Origin: Methylococcaceae bacterium
GTDB taxonomy: Bacteria; Pseudomonadota; Gammaproteobacteria; Methylococcales; Methylococcaceae
Direction of reading: 5' to 3'
Assembly (NCBI GenBank): GCA_004299145.1
Contig: SCQD01000319.1
Span: 1 to 45,541 of the forward strand
DNA length: 45,541 bases
Positions 25,167 through 33,242 of the stretch are shown here, piece by piece. The notes under the pieces were generated by a model. The model searched no databases and was not told where the DNA came from. It was given only the letters and a program-made list of their open reading frames with translations. The position numbers and the translations under genes are program-made. Each line of letters opens with the position of its first letter. Positions within the stretch are counted from its first letter, which is position 1.

Positions 25167-27020
25167 TCAGCAAACGCCTTTTTGTGATTTCTTCCACCAA
25201 TCCACCAAGCTGGGCCGCTTGGCGGCCACCTCGGAGTGGGTGGGCGTGCATGATAATTGGATAGCCGAAACCTGTGGATCATCGACGCCCAAAAGGCATT
25301 TCTGTTGACCATGATTTTGAATGCGCGGGTCGTCCGCAGTCCAGGGCGTAAAGCTGCCACCGAGTTCAACATCATCGTAGAAGTGTTCTTCCGAAAATAC
25401 ATCCGTCGTTACTTGTACGACCTCATTGATAAAATTGAGCAGCATATTTCTCGGTTTCATATTGGTCACGTCACCTTCAAATATACTGGCTGGCGGATCC
25501 CAGCGAAGTACCGATGAACTGCGCGTATTGCGTCCTTTGACAAACTCGCCGCACTCATTGTAATAACGCAATACCGGATGAAGGAATGGAACGCAGCCAG
25601 GCAATTCCTGGTCGCTACGCCGCGAAATGGTGATTGTATCAACCGGCTGCTGATAGTTGTGATAACCGAATTCCATCGTGCTGATCATCATCCTTTTGCC
25701 GGCAAATTTCGGCTGCGTTAAAACATAATCGGCGGGAAGCTCATAAAACATCTCTATCCGCCCATCTTCCAATACCAAGACGTCACAGAGCACGCCGAAC
25801 ATGTGGTATAGCGCTGAAGTCGTACTCATCCGGTTGATCAGATGCTCGCCAAAACGCTCAAGATCGGCCTTGGTTTTCAGCTCAAATTTGTCGCTGGGCA
25901 TGGGTACATCGTGATAACGCTCTTCCAGCATGTGGAACAGCGTGCGGACGTTGTAGCGATACCCGGCAATGAAAGGCGAGCCGGCTTTGCGGTCGCGTGC
26001 GGCCATCGTCGTGCCGATGAAATACATATCGGGTACGCTGCTTTCCCACATGGGATTCAACACCGGATACTTTTGCGCAGCGTCCACGTCAGGTCTGGCG
26101 TCGGGAGCGAACAGCTCCGGGTTGACATACATAAAGCCGGTGCTGCGAATGACGTGATCGACCACAAACCAGCCCGTGGCAGTACCCGGCACGCGCCAGT
26201 GGGGGAGTTCATCTTTGTAATCCACGCGTATGGTTCCGTCAGGTAGGCGCGACAGTTTAGTGACTATCGTGCTGGACACCGCGTGCAGAGCTTTCAACTG
26301 GAACATATCCAGTATGGTGTTGTTGATGGCGCGCAAATGGCCGGCGAAATGCGTAGACCAGGCATGCTGGATGACGCGGCTGCCTATCAATATAAAGATG
26401 ATCGCTGCATGACCCGCCAGGGAATTGGCAATTTCAAAAGCCGAATTACCTCGTCCCATGATCACGATGCGTTTGTTGTTATAGCGATCAGGGCAAGTGT
26501 CGTAATCTTCATAGCCCTCTGCCAACTCTATGCCTTCGACATCGGGAATATGTGGTTTTACCGCACCGGTTGCCAGCAAGAGCTGAGCACAACGGTATTC
26601 GTTACCCTTGCTGTCGGTTAAAACAAAATTCCGCTCGCCATCTGTTTCCCGAGAAATAGATTTTACAGGGGTATTATATTGAATTTTGAGCATGAATTTT
26701 TTGGCAAAATCCTGCAAATAACGCACCATATGATCCTTGTGCGCATACAATTCAGTCGCATACTTCGTGAACAAGTGCGAATCATCGTGAGTAAGCAGAG
26801 AATTCGCGTCATAGCGCAGATTAAAGTCTGGTTCGCTATACCAATTGAAGCGCTTATTAAACGAGATCAAGGTATCATGGCGTGGGAAATGGCTAAAAAA
26901 CGAACCTGCAAATCCATTGGCTTCGATAATCAGGTAATCATGACCAGACTGCTCCATAAAATATCCCATCTGCAATCCGGCCGGTCCAGCCCCAAGAATA
27001 ATATACTTGTGGTAGTTCAT
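25167..27020 (-). CDS. Flavin-dependent monooxygenase (FMO/BVMO-like), paralogue B
   Basis: A 617-residue paralogue of the next gene, closely similar along nearly its whole length. GAGPAGLQMGYF sits near the N-terminus, LLATGAVKPHIP marks the middle, and the NAD(P) site reads VIMGRGNSAFEIANSL, with Arg where paralogue A has Gly. Near the end PWTADDPRIQNH aligns with PWPANDPRARNH of A, and both finish in LVDWW; B ends KGVC. Start ATG 27020 has GAGGAC 6 bases upstream. The pair arose by tandem duplication and is probably cotranscribed. Consecutive oxidation steps or two related substrates are reasonable guesses; no partner reductase is needed for this class. Confidence 0.87.
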   Translation of the reverse strand: MNYHKYIILGAGPAGLQMGYFMEQSGHDYLIIEANGFAGSFFSHFPRHDTLISFNKRFNWYSEPDFNLRYDANSLLTHDDSHLFTKYATELYAHKDHMVRYLQDFAKKFMLKIQYNTPVKSISRETDGERNFVLTDSKGNEYRCAQLLLATGAVKPHIPDVEGIELAEGYEDYDTCPDRYNNKRIVIMGRGNSAFEIANSLAGHAAIIFILIGSRVIQHAWSTHFAGHLRAINNTILDMFQLKALHAVSSTIVTKLSRLPDGTIRVDYKDELPHWRVPGTATGWFVVDHVIRSTGFMYVNPELFAPDARPDVDAAQKYPVLNPMWESSVPDMYFIGTTMAARDRKAGSPFIAGYRYNVRTLFHMLEERYHDVPMPSDKFELKTKADLERFGEHLINRMSTTSALYHMFGVLCDVLVLEDGRIEMFYELPADYVLTQPKFAGKRMMISTMEFGYHNYQQPVDTITISRRSDQELPGCVPFLHPVLRYYNECGEFVKGRNTRSSSVLRWDPPASIFEGDVTNMKPRNMLLNFINEVVQVTTDVFSEEHFYDDVELGGSFTPWTADDPRIQNHGQQKCLLGVDDPQVSAIQLSCTPTHSEVAAKRPSLVDWWKKSQKGVC

Positions 27021-27226
27021 ATGCGTCCTCATATACGATAAATCTTGAATCATTGCACAAGTAACCGATAATTATGACAGTTACTTGCGTCGTTGTCGGT
27101 TTTTTTTCAAACTTGCATCATAAATTCATAACGACTTCGTCTGCCGCCAAAACATTTCCCGTGCTTATTTGATCAGCTCATTTATTATCAGATTGATTTG
27201 CTGTGAAAATGCATTTGTTTAACAAA

Positions 27227-27254
27227 AGAGACTCGGCACAATGACCGGGTCTCT
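27227..27254 (-). terminator. Rho-independent terminator of the GlcG-type gene
   Basis: On the minus strand AGAGACCCGG pairs with CCGAGTCTCT (one mismatch) around a short loop and is followed by TTTTGTT. It lies downstream of the gene ending at 27404 and upstream of the monooxygenase pair, so it would separate the two transcription units. Confidence 0.72.
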
Positions 27255-27290
27255 TTATGATTACCGCTTATAGATGATGCTCACCCGCTA

Positions 27291-27370
27291 GTAACCGTTC
27301 AGTTCCTCCACCTATTTTATGTCCTCTCCCGGAGGGAGAGGGGATTTAAGGTGGGGAGCTGAACGGTTAC
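27291..27370. repeat. Palindromic element, copy 3 (80 bp)
   Basis: Begins GTAACCGTTCAG and ends CTGAACGGTTAC (perfect 12-bp terminal inverted repeat), inner hairpin CCTCTCCC/GGGAGAGG. Third member of the family at 15282 and 23116. It is the shortest copy; the differences lie in the spacers between outer and inner arms. Confidence 0.9.
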
Positions 27371-27403
27371 ACCTGCTACAGCAGTCCGAACGCAGAAAAA
27401 CTA

Positions 27404-28237
27404 TTAATTGCCTTCGATGGCATCGGCATCGTTATCATTCGTTGGGTTATTGATAAGGCATACCGGATAACCAAATCCACTGGCACTTTTTCCAGTCTTG
27501 GGATCAATGTCTTGTATCATGGCATCAGTATGATTGCTCGATAATCCAAAGGGATTATTGGTGGCGGTGTAAGCTCCATCGCGTAACATTTCACGGACTT
27601 TCCATGCAACGACATGGTCTGTGCAGCGAAAGTCTCCTGAAACACCGATGGCTCCCACTTTTACATGCTTATTATTATATAAAGGCAAACCACCCGCCTG
27701 GAAGTTGGCTCCACCTACCCGTTTCCCAACATACGGATCCTTTGGTGTTCCCCAAGTGTCTGGATTGCCATCATATGGATTAATGCCAAAATTGTAAGCT
27801 CCAGCTGCGCCGCTATTAATTTCGGCATCGAATCCTGGCGAATTGGCCGCATGGAGATACAAATTTGCGGTTGAAACGCCGATACCTGCACGACTATAAG
27901 AGTTTGCAGTAGCGGCCACTTGAGCGGCGAAGGGACGATGAATCAGACCCATTTGCGTGGTTACATCCGTTCCATTGGGCAAAGAATGAACAACTGCGCA
28001 AACGACACCCGAGCTATCAACCATGGCCAGCCATTCGGGTGCGCCGACACCGCCATTGGCCATTGGGTTTTGACTAACCCCGGTTTTTAGATCTACAGTG
28101 TCAATGGGTACTACCACTTGAAGCGCTTTCTTTAATTCCGACGCGGTTGGTAAATCTTTGCATGTCGATGCCATTGCTGAAGTGGCAAAGGTTGCTCCGA
28201 CCAAAAACAGCGCAGGAAATCTCATATTTTTTTTCAT
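27404..28237 (-). CDS. Secreted GlcG/HbpS-type (haem-binding, DUF336) protein
   Basis: A 277-residue protein with a clear signal peptide (MKKNMRFPALFLVGATFATSAMA, cleavage before STC). The GlcG fold is marked by WLAMVDSSGVVCAVVHS, an FAAQVAATANSYS helix, the GLPLYNNKHVKVGAIGVSGDF strand-loop and CTDHVVAWKVREML. Family members bind haem or act as periplasmic sensors or accessory proteins; several are found with oxidoreductases. It is longer than the ~140-residue core, with a central insert (NPYDGNPDTWGTPKDPYVG). ATG 28237 has GGAG 7 bases upstream; the frame is open to 28312 but the signal peptide fixes the start. A terminator follows at 27227-27254. Confidence 0.82.
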   Translation of the reverse strand: MKKNMRFPALFLVGATFATSAMASTCKDLPTASELKKALQVVVPIDTVDLKTGVSQNPMANGGVGAPEWLAMVDSSGVVCAVVHSLPNGTDVTTQMGLIHRPFAAQVAATANSYSRAGIGVSTANLYLHAANSPGFDAEINSGAAGAYNFGINPYDGNPDTWGTPKDPYVGKRVGGANFQAGGLPLYNNKHVKVGAIGVSGDFRCTDHVVAWKVREMLRDGAYTATNNPFGLSSNHTDAMIQDIDPKTGKSASGFGYPVCLINNPTNDNDADAIEGN

Positions 28238-28419
28238 GGCATTCTCCATTAAGGATAAGAAGTTAAATAGGCAGAAATTACCTATTATTGACCAAATTTC
28301 GTCATGCGACATTAAGCGAGTAATTGCAATCTATAATTATGCCCTCCTTGTGTTGTTGATGTTTAGTGTGTTAATAAAACTTAGCAAACCGGTGATTATG
28401 TTGTAAGCGGTTGGTCGGG

Positions 28420-29370
28420 TTAATGATCGGCCTGCGCTTCAACCTGCTCAACGAATGATTCCAGTGCTTCGCTCATTTTTTCCGGCTCTTCCATTGCTCC
28501 CATGTGAGCGCTGTTCTCCAAAATGACCAGTTGTGCGCCCGGCGCCATCGCTTGATACTTTGCGGCGGTTTCAGGTCTGGCGGTGTCGTAACGACCGGTT
28601 ATAAAAAGCATCGGCATTTTCAGCTCCGGGATGCGGGGGCTGATGTCGTAATCTTTGAGGACGCCGGTCGAGTAAAAATCGGTAGGCCCCCACATCTGCT
28701 CATAAATTTCATTATTCCGTGGCGCCTGAGCGCAAGAAGGAATGGGCGCTGGTTTATTGTGAAAAAGAAAGCGGTTGTTATAAACCTGAGTGGCATCCTG
28801 ATATTCTTTTGATTGAAAAGTTCCATTTTGTTCGTGGGTTTCCAGCACTTTTAATATCTCTGCCGGCAGTTCTGTGCGCCGGTAATTTGCATCTTCAGCC
28901 CATTGCCGGGTACTGAAATAGGGGCTCGCCATTGTGACCGAGGCGATGCCTTCCGGTTGGGTTTTTATGAGGTATTCAGCAACCAGGGCTGTCCCCCACG
29001 AGTGCCCCAGCAGGTGTACTTTGTTCAAATGCAGCATCTCTCGTACCGTGACCAACTCCTGTACAAAACGGCCCACTGTCCACAGTGAAGTATCCATCGG
29101 GCGTCCGGATCGACCGCTGCCCAACTGGTCATAAAGGATCACCGGCCGGTTTTTGCTCAGCAATACCGCCAATCTTTCAAAATAACAGGAGCGAATGCCG
29201 GGGCCTCCATGCACCATTAGCACAGGAGTGGCATTGCCCGCTCCAAAGATTCTATACCACACGGGGCCGCCGGACACTTGAATAAAGCCTTCCCCCGGAG
29301 TCAGCGACGGATTTGCGCAACCTTGCGCAAATAGTAAAACCAGAAGCAACAAACCGGTTATTTTTTTCAC
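28420..29370 (-). CDS. Lipoprotein alpha/beta hydrolase (proline-iminopeptidase-like)
   Basis: A 316-residue alpha/beta hydrolase with a lipoprotein signal (MKKITGLLLLVLLFAQGC, lipobox Cys18), so it should be anchored in the envelope. Oxyanion region VHGGPGIRS (~54-61), the turn YDQLGSGRSGRP, nucleophile elbow GHSWGT with Ser124, acid in GRYDTARPE and base in NSAHMGAMEEPE complete the triad. HGGPG and DQLGSGRS are features of the S33 proline iminopeptidase group, though many members are esterases or lactonases. Spaced by 182 bases from the downstream GlcG-type gene and 201 from the upstream metallo-hydrolase gene, with an inverted repeat in the latter gap; separate transcription is likely. 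Confidence 0.86.
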   Translation of the reverse strand: MKKITGLLLLVLLFAQGCANPSLTPGEGFIQVSGGPVWYRIFGAGNATPVLMVHGGPGIRSCYFERLAVLLSKNRPVILYDQLGSGRSGRPMDTSLWTVGRFVQELVTVREMLHLNKVHLLGHSWGTALVAEYLIKTQPEGIASVTMASPYFSTRQWAEDANYRRTELPAEILKVLETHEQNGTFQSKEYQDATQVYNNRFLFHNKPAPIPSCAQAPRNNEIYEQMWGPTDFYSTGVLKDYDISPRIPELKMPMLFITGRYDTARPETAAKYQAMAPGAQLVILENSAHMGAMEEPEKMSEALESFVEQVEAQADH

Positions 29371-29511
29371 ATCACTCTCATAACAAAAATGCTGCTATTT
29401 CTACTTGGTCAGTTTTTTATTATGAATCAATGGTTGGTGTTATTAATGCGCCAGAGACGTTTTCCAGGGGCGCAGCCATGAGTCAAGTTATTGCCATAGC
29501 ATTAAGTTAAT

Positions 29512-29555
29512 GCCTAGGGTGCGGGTTATCGTTACCGCTATACCGCACCCTAGGC
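29512..29555. repeat. 13-bp perfect inverted repeat downstream of the metallo-hydrolase gene
   Basis: GCCTAGGGTGCGG at 29512-29524 pairs with CCGCACCCTAGGC at 29543-29555 around an 18-base loop. It starts 17 bases after the gene ending at 29572 (minus-strand direction). There is no U-tract, so if it ends transcription it does so imperfectly. The CTAGGGTGCG core resembles the TAGGGTACG repeats at 18950-19006 and 40835-40845, so it is probably a member of the same loose family. Confidence 0.75.
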
Positions 29556-29571
29556 GTTTAAGGTGGAGTTT

Positions 29572-30681
29572 TTACTCTGCTTCGTGCGGTTGAACAACCT
29601 CAATAAAATCGGAGGTTGCTTTTTTGGCGTTTTGTGCTTTTGCCGTGGTGGGTTGGGTAACCGTGACGGTATCGTCCGCGTTGACCGCGATGGTCATCAA
29701 ATCCACGCCGAGTGCCAACTTGCCTTTGTAGCCGGCGGCACGGGTGCGGGCTTTAAGGTCGTCGGGGGTGGTTCCGGGCGGGACTACCAAATGGGTGTAG
29801 ACCGCTTGCTTGGGCTCTGTTTTATTGAAAATTGTTGCAGCATCTTCAGGCGAGGTATGGTAATCATAAATTTTCGGTGAGGCTGCGCGAGCATAGCCAT
29901 AAACTTCGTGAACCAGAATATCCACGCCTTTGGAGTTTTTGACCAGGTTGTCCGTAGGCGCTGTGTCGCCAGAATAGACAACGGAGTGACCTTTGTAGTC
30001 GACACGGAATCCGAAGGAGGGCGTCACCGGCGCATGATTGACGGTGAAAGCGGTGACCTTGACTCCGTTATTTTCATAAGCCACACCCTCGGATAGCTCG
30101 GTGGTATTGCCTAGCGTGTTAATCGCTTCGTAGCCAAGAGACGCATTCCACCCGCCCCACATGTCACGGAGGTGAAAATCCGATTCATAGGCATTTCTAA
30201 AGCTTTGCATCATGGCCCAGGTTCCTACCGGCTGGTGCGGGCCTGCGCCAGGTCCCCATACCTGTAGCGGGGTCGTTGTCGGAAATGGATAATTGCTCAG
30301 TCCTTTATCGCCAAACCCGGTTGCATCGGGATGACGGTAAAGAGCTCCAATCGCATACAAAGGGGCTAGGTCGGCGATATGGTCGCTGTGTAAGTGGCTA
30401 AGGAATACCTTGTCCACCCCGACATTCGGGTTTAAATACCCGCCGCCTGATTCCACCAGGCGGTTATAAACACCCTGGCCGCAATCGAAAAGCATGCGTT
30501 CACTTCCCGCTTCCACCAACAGACCCGATAGAGCGCGGCCGTTCGCATTGAGCGCGTCAGCATTCAATAAAGGTACGCCCGTACCCAAAAGGGTGACCTT
30601 GATAACTGGGTCCGCCGCTGTCGCTGTGTTTGCCGCCATTAGCGAAACCAGGGCCGTAACTAATAAGGTTTGTTTCTTCAT
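29572..30681 (-). CDS. Secreted metallo-beta-lactamase-fold hydrolase
   Basis: A 369-residue protein with a signal peptide (KKQTLLVTALVSLMAANTATA-ADP). The fold opens IKVTLLGTGVPL, continues with MLFDCGQGVYNRL and the metal-binding FLSHLHSDHIADL, then NHAPVTPSFGFRVDY, SVVYSGDTAPTDNLV and HEVYG, with a late His in AVYTHLV. The pattern is that of the RNase Z/arylsulfatase-like branch rather than a true beta-lactamase; with a signal peptide, a periplasmic esterase or sulfatase-like role fits better than tRNA processing. ATG 30681 has AGGTGAG upstream; a GTG at 30690 is the alternative. Metal ligands appear intact. Confidence 0.86.
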   Translation of the reverse strand: MKKQTLLVTALVSLMAANTATAADPVIKVTLLGTGVPLLNADALNANGRALSGLLVEAGSERMLFDCGQGVYNRLVESGGGYLNPNVGVDKVFLSHLHSDHIADLAPLYAIGALYRHPDATGFGDKGLSNYPFPTTTPLQVWGPGAGPHQPVGTWAMMQSFRNAYESDFHLRDMWGGWNASLGYEAINTLGNTTELSEGVAYENNGVKVTAFTVNHAPVTPSFGFRVDYKGHSVVYSGDTAPTDNLVKNSKGVDILVHEVYGYARAASPKIYDYHTSPEDAATIFNKTEPKQAVYTHLVVPPGTTPDDLKARTRAAGYKGKLALGVDLMTIAVNADDTVTVTQPTTAKAQNAKKATSDFIEVVQPHEAE

Positions 30682-31056
30682 AGTGCTCACCTGTGGCTTT
30701 GTAAATTGTTTTTTTAGATAACCCGATGTATATGTAACGAAATCCCTGTGCGGTCAGCCGTGTCCAAAAGCCCATGTAAACAGGCTTTTTATTTTATTCT
30801 CCATTAATCGTTTAGCCAACCCGTAAGCTTGCTGAAGCGTGTAGCATCGTTACCTAATTATGCTTGCCAGCATGGGCGCGCTTAACGTTTAAGCGAACCG
30901 AATACTGAGATACCTCCAGCCGTCCGGTTATTCGACGTCATTACCGTATTCGACCAGTATTGCCAGTGTAGACAAAATTATTTTACACCGGCTTTTTCAG
31001 CTTATCACGCATCGCGGTTATCGGCAATAACGAAATGCCCGAGGATACTTGAGAAG
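30682..31056. other. Intergenic region between metallo-hydrolase and P-type ATPase genes
   Basis: About 375 bases without a supported gene. It separates the NRPS/ATPase operon from the secreted hydrolases. A hairpin at 30766-30790 could end transcription (listed separately). The part next to 30682 should contain the promoter of the metallo-hydrolase gene; I see no convincing box pair. Otherwise featureless. Confidence 0.55.
30766..30790. terminator. Possible terminator hairpin
   Basis: AAAAGCC pairs with GGCTTTT around a 10-base loop. The plus-strand reading has the better T-run (TTTTTATTTTATT); read on the minus strand, the direction of both flanking genes, the T-run is only the arm itself. 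It lies downstream of the ATPase gene, so a weak bidirectional terminator is possible. Confidence 0.4.
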
Positions 31057-33222
31057 TCAACCCGTATTTTGCGTGGACATTTCGCCGCTTTCTCCCTTTG
31101 TTATAAGTAATGGCTGGGTTGCGGTGGTGATGCCATGCGCGAAGGTAACGACCCAAAGCCCCTCAACGATAAGAAATTTAAATGGCAGCAGTAAAACCGC
31201 CGCTGCAGCGATCAAACTGCGTAACACCGCGCCGCGGTAATTGGTTGCCAGATTTTGTTCATATGCCCGCGCTAATTCGAATAGCGCGAGCAGTTGCTCC
31301 AGATTGTCTTCCATCAGCACTATCTGCGCGCTGTCGGAAGCGACGCTGGTGGCGCCGCGGAATGAAATGGATACGTCGGCCTGATGTAATGCGATCGCGT
31401 CGTTTATGCCATCGCCGATAAAACAGACTTTGTGTCCCTGGGATTGCAGCAGTTCGATTAAATTGGCTTTTTGATCGGGCAGGGTGTTGGCGAAATAGCC
31501 GTCCATGCCCAGTTCTTCAGCGAGTCTTCGCGTGGGCGCTTCCTGATCACCTGAAATAATGTTCAGCACAAAGCCCTGTTGTTTGAGCCACTGGACCATG
31601 GTTTTGGCTTCCGGGCGCAGCGTGGCGTCCAGTTCGATGGCGCCGGCCAGTTCGCCGTCCGCTGCGATATATACCAGGGAGCCGCCCTCCTGTGAGCAGC
31701 GCTCCATGGTTGCGCGCATGGAAGCAGGCGTTGGGATGTTTTCCATCGTCATGAAGCGCTGGCTGCCTACTCGTACGTCGACGCCTTCGATCCGGACTTT
31801 GAGGCCATAGCCGACCTCGTAGTGCGCGGCATCGATATCGGGCAGGCGGAGTCCTCTTGTCTTTGCTTCGGCCACTATGGCTTGGGCGATAGGGTGACTT
31901 TGTCTGTGTTCGGCGGTTGCCGCCAGGGTGAGCACATCGTTTTCGCATCGTGTGCCGCACGGATGAATGGCGATCAGTTGTGGTTGTTCCAGCGTGAGGG
32001 TGCCGGTTTTGTCGAACACCAGGGTGTCTATGGTTTTGAGAGACTCCAGCGCCCGGCCGTCTTTGATCAGAATGCCGTGGTTGGAGCCAGTGCTCAGCGC
32101 ATTGAGCAGCGTAATCATGCGTAATGGCACGATGCCGACGACGTAGTTGCAGCCAAGAGCGGCGGCGCCTGCAACGGGGCCGGCAAGCAGCCATCCCAGT
32201 GCGCCGCCCATCAGCATGGGCCACAGGGTATTTTCGACGCTGCGGAACTGGGCGGCCAAGCCCGCCACTTTATCCGTTTCATAGGCCACCGTATTGCTCA
32301 AAATACTGCTGATTTGTGCTGCGGCGGTGTCTGCGCCGGTGCGTTCGACGCGCACCCTGAGTTTGCCGCCCAGGACCACGGTGGCTGCCAACGCTGCATC
32401 GCCTACGCTTTTTTCGATAGGCTGGGATTCGCCTGTCAGACGATGTTGGTCGACCAGCGCCCAGCCGTCGACGATGACGCCATCCACGGGAATCATTTGT
32501 CCGGCATCCAATACCAGGATGTGGCCGATGGTCAGTTGTTCGAACGGAATTTCCAGTTCGGCGCCATTGATATCCACCCAGACGAAACGCGGTTTTTGAC
32601 CCAGCACGTCAACGAGCGCGTTGCGTGCGCCGATTTGCGTGATGACGTGGATTTTTTGGCATAGACCGCTGAATATCGAGCCCAGGGTGCCGACGAAGAA
32701 AAAACCGCCCAGCCACATTAGACTGAAATAGACGCCGATCAGGTGGATGATGCTGAGTTTTTTTTCATCCACCGCCATGCGATAGCCCTGTTTGTACCAC
32801 GGCCACAGGTTGTAAAAACCGATCAGGATGACCAAGTGAATGAGGGGCAGGCCGGTGGCATAGACCACACCCAGCAGGCCCAGTCCCAGAAAACCCAGGC
32901 CCATGCTGCGGTTGGTGCTCATTTCGTGTGGGCTGAGTTCCCTCTCTCCACCGCTGAGCAATTCCTGCAGGTGGCGGTCCCGCGATTGCCCGGCGAGCAA
33001 AGGGTCGATATGAGTCCGGACAAATGTTTGATAACCCTGGTCGGCGCTGGCCAGCAGCGTTTTCCAATAGTTGGGCAGTCCATCATCCAGCAGGGCCAGG
33101 GCCTTGTGGTTGGTCTCGCCGTCTTCCTCGTCTTCCGGCTTTTCCGTGAACACCGTGACCACGGTTTTGGTCGCCTCGACGGTGAGCAGCATGGAGGCGA
33201 CTAAAACGATGAAATGGATCAT
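31057..33222 (-). CDS. P-type ATPase related to P1B metal pumps but lacking the CPx motif
   Basis: A 721-residue P-type cation ATPase. Catalytic motifs are complete: phosphatase loop LTGES (262-266), phosphorylation site DKTGTLT (Asp404), the SHPIAQAIV His-Pro pair (443-444) of P1B pumps, and a GDGINDA hinge. The transmembrane metal site that should read CPC/CPH/SPC is VVGIVPLRM (Val365-Pro366-Leu367), so no cysteine or histidine is available for a soft metal. There is no N-terminal HMA domain; instead about 100 residues of a hydrophobic start plus an acidic, helical stretch precede the first core helices. It ends the NRPS operon, 20 bases after the previous stop. Cargo is unknown: a harder cation, or transport linked to the product, are possible. 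Confidence 0.87.
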   Translation of the reverse strand: MIHFIVLVASMLLTVEATKTVVTVFTEKPEDEEDGETNHKALALLDDGLPNYWKTLLASADQGYQTFVRTHIDPLLAGQSRDRHLQELLSGGERELSPHEMSTNRSMGLGFLGLGLLGVVYATGLPLIHLVILIGFYNLWPWYKQGYRMAVDEKKLSIIHLIGVYFSLMWLGGFFFVGTLGSIFSGLCQKIHVITQIGARNALVDVLGQKPRFVWVDINGAELEIPFEQLTIGHILVLDAGQMIPVDGVIVDGWALVDQHRLTGESQPIEKSVGDAALAATVVLGGKLRVRVERTGADTAAAQISSILSNTVAYETDKVAGLAAQFRSVENTLWPMLMGGALGWLLAGPVAGAAALGCNYVVGIVPLRMITLLNALSTGSNHGILIKDGRALESLKTIDTLVFDKTGTLTLEQPQLIAIHPCGTRCENDVLTLAATAEHRQSHPIAQAIVAEAKTRGLRLPDIDAAHYEVGYGLKVRIEGVDVRVGSQRFMTMENIPTPASMRATMERCSQEGGSLVYIAADGELAGAIELDATLRPEAKTMVQWLKQQGFVLNIISGDQEAPTRRLAEELGMDGYFANTLPDQKANLIELLQSQGHKVCFIGDGINDAIALHQADVSISFRGATSVASDSAQIVLMEDNLEQLLALFELARAYEQNLATNYRGAVLRSLIAAAAVLLLPFKFLIVEGLWVVTFAHGITTATQPLLITKGESGEMSTQNTG

Positions 33223-33242
33223 AAGTTTTTCCGGATGTGGGG

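Larger units (their letters stand above)
27021..27403. other. Intergenic region upstream of the monooxygenase pair
   Basis: About 380 bases, AT-rich next to the monooxygenase start. It contains, from the right, palindromic element copy 3, a terminator-like hairpin at 27227-27254, and about 200 bases (27021-27226) that should contain the promoter of the monooxygenase pair. I see no open frame worth reporting and no clear operator. Confidence 0.6.

Noticed and set aside
29572-30681. RNase Z (tRNA 3' processing)
   Set aside because: The fold is related, but a clear signal peptide puts it outside the cytoplasm.
31057-33222. Copper-type (CopA) or potassium-type (KdpB) ATPase
   Set aside because: No CPC/CPH/SPC motif and no HMA domain argue against CopA; presence of the P1B His-Pro pair and absence of kdpA/kdpC argue against KdpB.
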